Positions 23,127 through 26,604 of a stretch of DNA of 26,604 nt are shown piece after piece. The DNA lies in contig PMBA01000283.1 of assembly GCA_003152795.1 (NCBI GenBank), positions 373 through 26,976 on the forward strand, read 5' to 3'. The stretch is from Acidobacteriaceae bacterium (lineage in GTDB: Bacteria; Acidobacteriota; Terriglobia; Terriglobales; Acidobacteriaceae). Positions within the stretch are counted from its first letter, which is position 1. Each line of letters begins with the position of its first letter. The position numbers and the translations under genes are program-made. The notes under the pieces are model-generated. The model was not told the origin of the DNA and ran no database searches. It was given only the letters and a program-made list of their open reading frames with translations.

Positions 23127-25523
23127 ATGAACGATACCAGGATTTCGCGACGGGGTCTCATCCAAGCCGGAATCGGAGCAGTCACCGCCCGATTGGCCTC
23201 CGCATCCGGCCTCGTCGTCGCCGAAATTGCGAAAGCACGCGAACCCCGGAACGCTCACCTCAGCCCCAGCGATCCGCCCGACACTTCGACCCCCGCCAAG
23301 CGCCCAATTGAATATGCCAATGTGCTGTTCGGCACCGCATCCCTGGACGACCCCACTCTGATCGGGAATGCTCCGCCTCCCGGAGAAGAGCTCTATACTG
23401 GCATGACCACCCCCGGGGCCGCCCTTCCGCACGGAATTGACATCAGTCCGGTTAACAAAGACATCAGCCTCTGCTATCCTCACGGAAATCTCTACTCCTA
23501 CGCCTATCCCCGCAGGACGATGATCGGTTTCTCGAGCATGGTCACAGATATGCTCGTGATGCCATTAGTTGGAGACTGGACCACTCCCCCCGACCGGATT
23601 CGATACGCCTCGAGTTACAGCAAACCCAGTGAGCGCTCACTGCCTGGTCATTACACCGTTTTTCTGCAAGATCACAACATCATCGTGGATCTCACCGCGA
23701 CCGCCCTCACCGGCTTTTATCGATTCACTTTTCCCCGGACGGACAGAGCCGCGATCCTGTTGGACTTGGGCTCGTCGCCATCGTCGAAGATCGACATCAT
23801 CGGCGATCGAGTGGTTCGCGGACGGGCGGATGAGGGCACCGTATGCTTCGTCGCCGAATTCTCGAAACCGTTCCATTCGTTCGGCACTTTTCACCGGAAT
23901 CCCTCGGTCAAGGGAACCGTCGGTTATGGTTGGTCCCTCTTGGGCATGGACGTCGTAACTCCCAACAACCGTTCGGACGCGGGCACCTTTACAGGTTGCT
24001 ATCTTAATTATGGGACGTCAGAAGGTGAAACCGTATTAGTAAGAATTGCGGCGGGGGACAGTTTTGAGCAGGCACAAGAGCGGCTTGATCGTGAGAATCC
24101 CGCCTGGGATTTTCCGGCAATCAAGCAAGCTGCCCGCGACATTTGGGACAGGAAGCTTAATACCATCGAAGTGAAAGGCGGGACCGAGAAACAGCGGACC
24201 ATCTTTTACTCCGCCCTATATCACGCCTTTGACAGTCCCACCATGGTCGCGCGCAAGGGAGAACGTTTCACCGCCCGGAATCGACAATCCACAATTGCCG
24301 GCTATGACCGCTATAACGAAGTTCCCTACTGGGATACTGGGCGAAATCAAGTAGTCTTGCTGACCCTTCTCGATCCCCAGTTAAAGCTGGACATACTGCG
24401 CTCCCAATTGGATCTGGCAAGGGAATCTGGATGGATGGGAACTTCGTTTCATGGAGATCATGCGGTTGCCATGTACTTAGGAGACTGGGAGCGTGGACTT
24501 AATTTCGACTATGCAGCGGTCTATGCATACCTGCGCAAGAATGCAAATGATAGCAAGGGCCCGAGGGCCAACTTAGCCGAATATTTGCAGCGCGGGTGGA
24601 TCCACGATGTCTTGGTCGATCATCCCAGTCCGCCTTACGACCTGGGTAATGCCGGCGTTTCAAAAACATTGGAATACTGCTACGACGACTACTGTCTTGC
24701 CGCCTACGCTAAGAAGCTTGGCAAGGAACAGGACTACCGGCTGTTCCTCGCCCGGGCCAGCAACTACAAAAACGTGTGGGATGCCTCTACTCGCTTTATG
24801 CGGGGGCGCGCGGCAGACGGCTCTTGGATCGCTCCATTCTATCCGGATGAACCGTATTACAACTTTATGTACAAGGAATGTAATTCATGGCAAAACACGT
24901 GGTTTGTGCCTCACGATGTGCAGGGTTTGATTCGTCTGCTGGGCGGCCGCGAAGCTTTTGTCAAACGCCTGGATCAGTTCTTCACGAACCCCTACCGGCC
25001 GAAGGGCATCGCCCGTGATGTTACCGGCATGGTCGGTCAATATTGTCATGGTAACGAACCGGATCACCACGTTCCGTATCTCTACAATTGGGCCGGCGCG
25101 CCGTGGAAGACTCAGGAAATTGTTCGTAAGATCATGCGCCTGATGTATGGCAGCGACAAGGATGGCTTCGGTTTGGCGGGCATGGACGACCAGGGCGAGG
25201 GTTGCTCGTGGTATGTGATGAGCGCCATGGGCTTCTATACCGTAGATCCTGCCCGGGCTGAGTACATCATCGGTAGCCCGATCTTTGACGAAGTCACGAT
25301 CCATATGGGGAACGGAAGCGACTTTGTGATTGTCGCCGACAATAATTCGGAAAATAACATCTACATCCAATCCGCGGCCTTAAACGGAGAACCGCTCCAC
25401 CAGCCCTGGTTCCCACACGCGGCCATCGCCAATGGGGGCAAACTGGCGCTCACCATGGGGCCAGTTCCAAATAAGGATTGGGGGAGCGCGCCCGAGGCTG
25501 CGCCGCACTCCATGTCTGATTAG
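23127..25523 (+). CDS. GH92 alpha-mannosidase, Tat-exported
   Basis: 798 aa. The N-terminus has a twin-arginine signal, ISRRGLIQAG (6-15), followed by a modestly hydrophobic stretch, so the protein is probably exported folded. The GH92 N-terminal domain is recognisable (VLFGTAS, then TGMTTPGAALPHGIDISP at 91-108). The catalytic domain has HGNEPDHHVPYLYNWAG (641-657), which carries the acid glutamate and the usual His pair, and GMDDQGEGCSWYVMSAMGFY (685-704) with the base aspartates. GH92 enzymes are calcium-dependent inverting exo-alpha-mannosidases. It is distant from the other GH92 here, so the two are probably not a recent duplication. A GGGGAGGA ribosome-binding site lies 6 nt before the ATG. 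It is divergent from the permease operon and has operator-like site D in its 5' region. Confidence 0.9.
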   Translation: MNDTRISRRGLIQAGIGAVTARLASASGLVVAEIAKAREPRNAHLSPSDPPDTSTPAKRPIEYANVLFGTASLDDPTLIGNAPPPGEELYTGMTTPGAALPHGIDISPVNKDISLCYPHGNLYSYAYPRRTMIGFSSMVTDMLVMPLVGDWTTPPDRIRYASSYSKPSERSLPGHYTVFLQDHNIIVDLTATALTGFYRFTFPRTDRAAILLDLGSSPSSKIDIIGDRVVRGRADEGTVCFVAEFSKPFHSFGTFHRNPSVKGTVGYGWSLLGMDVVTPNNRSDAGTFTGCYLNYGTSEGETVLVRIAAGDSFEQAQERLDRENPAWDFPAIKQAARDIWDRKLNTIEVKGGTEKQRTIFYSALYHAFDSPTMVARKGERFTARNRQSTIAGYDRYNEVPYWDTGRNQVVLLTLLDPQLKLDILRSQLDLARESGWMGTSFHGDHAVAMYLGDWERGLNFDYAAVYAYLRKNANDSKGPRANLAEYLQRGWIHDVLVDHPSPPYDLGNAGVSKTLEYCYDDYCLAAYAKKLGKEQDYRLFLARASNYKNVWDASTRFMRGRAADGSWIAPFYPDEPYYNFMYKECNSWQNTWFVPHDVQGLIRLLGGREAFVKRLDQFFTNPYRPKGIARDVTGMVGQYCHGNEPDHHVPYLYNWAGAPWKTQEIVRKIMRLMYGSDKDGFGLAGMDDQGEGCSWYVMSAMGFYTVDPARAEYIIGSPIFDEVTIHMGNGSDFVIVADNNSENNIYIQSAALNGEPLHQPWFPHAAIANGGKLALTMGPVPNKDWGSAPEAAPHSMSD

Positions 25524-25554
25524 ACGCTGCGGAGAAAATAACACCTTGCCGCTT

Positions 25555-26604
25555 CTACTTGGGTATTTCGATAAGTACCAGACCATCGATAGGAATATCC
25601 AAGTCAAGCAGCCCGTTCTTTAGCGATGCAGCCTCAGCGGCTCCAAGGTCCGCCGACATGTTGAGTTGCCTGATTTGTGCTTGCGTAGGATATCGAGGTT
25701 TACCCATCGCTTCATACGCTGCGAGCGTGTTTCCGTGTTGCGAATCGAGTCGCCAGAGCAAAGCTTTGCGCCCTGGCTTCACGCCCTGAAATTCGAAATG
25801 AATATGCTGCGATTGCCCATTTTGATCCGGGTCAACAAGATTCCAGGCCGCGACCACCAGCGTTCCGTCGGTTCGCCGGGTGATTAGCGCGTTCTTCGCG
25901 GAACTAGGAATCCTTTCCTGTCCCAGCCGATGCAGTAACGCAAAGGCGTTATAACTCGGTTTCTTGATTCCCCCCGCGGCGATCAAGCCGAAGCCGCCGT
26001 AGAAGGGTTCTTTGACAACCCCGTCTTCCTCGAAGACATCGTCAAAGGTCCAGAACGACATCATGTCTACCAGGCCGTCGCACTGGCGGATGTCGTCGGC
26101 CAGCGCGGGCCCGACGTAGATCGTGTCTCGCGCCTGCAACGTATCGAACGACGGAACATTCCACTCCGACCAGATCAGAGGTAGATCCGGATGCGCCGAT
26201 GCATGGATTTGGGTGTGAACTTCCTTGATGGCCCGGCACACTCTCTCGTCCATCGGAATATCTTCATGCGTGTGGAAGAGGTCTTCGACCGTGTCGTCGG
26301 CGTAGGCGTGACTGGAGACGAAATCTACCGGAACTCCCTGCTTCACGGTGTGTTCGAGGAACGCTGGAACCCAGTCTGCCATTGCAGTTGCCGGTCCCCC
26401 TACGCGCAATCGCGGATTCACAAACTTCAGCGCGCGTGCCGTGTGATCATAAAGCTCAAAGTAAGTTGTTTGTTTGGGGTCTCCTGTCCAGAAGTCTATG
26501 TTGGGCTCGTTCCATACTTCGAAGTACCACTGGGATACTTCCTCGATTCCATAGCGGTCGACGAGATGCTGCGCGAAACGGCGGATGAGGTCGTCCCATT
26601 TTGC
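25555..26604 (-). CDS. GH39-type glycosidase (beta-xylosidase-like), N-terminus missing
   Basis: The frame runs off the right edge; 349 codons plus stop are visible, so the start and about the first third are missing. The fragment contains WYFEVWNEPN (fragment residues 26-35), the GH39/clan GH-A acid-base strand with the glutamate in NEP. It then has HTARALKFVNPRLRVGGP and DFVSSHAY. LPLIWSEWN follows with the nucleophile glutamate at about residue 147, and then a C-terminal beta-sandwich. GH39 includes beta-xylosidases and alpha-L-iduronidases; the order and spacing favour the bacterial beta-xylosidase type, but the substrate is not certain. It is convergent with the second GH92 (31-bp gap), with no obvious hairpin terminator between them. 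Its promoter lies outside the window, so its regulation cannot be judged. Confidence 0.85.
   Translation of the reverse strand, partial: AKWDDLIRRFAQHLVDRYGIEEVSQWYFEVWNEPNIDFWTGDPKQTTYFELYDHTARALKFVNPRLRVGGPATAMADWVPAFLEHTVKQGVPVDFVSSHAYADDTVEDLFHTHEDIPMDERVCRAIKEVHTQIHASAHPDLPLIWSEWNVPSFDTLQARDTIYVGPALADDIRQCDGLVDMMSFWTFDDVFEEDGVVKEPFYGGFGLIAAGGIKKPSYNAFALLHRLGQERIPSSAKNALITRRTDGTLVVAAWNLVDPDQNGQSQHIHFEFQGVKPGRKALLWRLDSQHGNTLAAYEAMGKPRYPTQAQIRQLNMSADLGAAEAASLKNGLLDLDIPIDGLVLIEIPK

Overview
The window looks like a carbohydrate-utilisation locus from a Gram-negative soil-type bacterium, most likely an acidobacterium (Acidobacteriota, class Terriglobia or close). That placement is an inference. 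It rests on a 1184-residue Oar-type TonB-dependent receptor with an N-terminal carboxypeptidase-regulatory-like domain and no SusD partner, on many large Sec/Tat-exported glycosidases, and on the moderately GC-rich sequence. No rRNA, tRNA or CRISPR array was seen.

Layout. (1) Positions 1-1522: one hypothetical gene (88-606, +), then about 900 bp of gene-poor, decayed sequence with the C-terminal remnant of an integrase-type transposase and a second possible fragment. (2) 1523-12730, all on the minus strand: Oar-like receptor, a PqaA-family alpha/beta-hydrolase, an unassigned GH42-like exported protein, and a divergent GH38-like protein with an N-terminal jelly-roll carbohydrate-binding region. 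(3) 12731-13144: regulatory region, followed by a LacI-family regulator (13145-14176, +). (4) 14199-22760, minus strand: a compact five-gene operon read as FHS-type sugar permease, ROK sugar kinase, canonical GH38 alpha-mannosidase, GmhA-like SIS isomerase, GH92 alpha-mannosidase. (5) 22761-23126: divergent regulatory region. (6) 23127-25523, +: a second, Tat-exported GH92. (7) 25555-26604, minus strand: a GH39-type glycosidase whose N-terminus lies beyond the window.

A coherent model (inference): the receptor moves oligosaccharides across the outer membrane. Periplasmic GH38, GH92, GH42-like, GH39 and esterase-like enzymes trim an alpha-mannose-rich glycan, such as an alpha-mannan or N-glycan. 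The permease imports the monosaccharide, the ROK kinase phosphorylates it and the SIS protein may isomerise a phosphosugar.

The best regulatory evidence is a repeated site, TCGnAACGTT, with a CG-centred AACGTT core as in LacI-family operators. It was found by eye at four places, all intergenic: two between the receptor gene and lacI, and two between the permease operon and the second GH92. At the permease operon it overlaps the -35 box of a good sigma70-type promoter (TTGCGA, 17 bp, TATACT). This suggests that the local LacI protein represses the receptor, the permease operon, the GH92 gene and perhaps itself.
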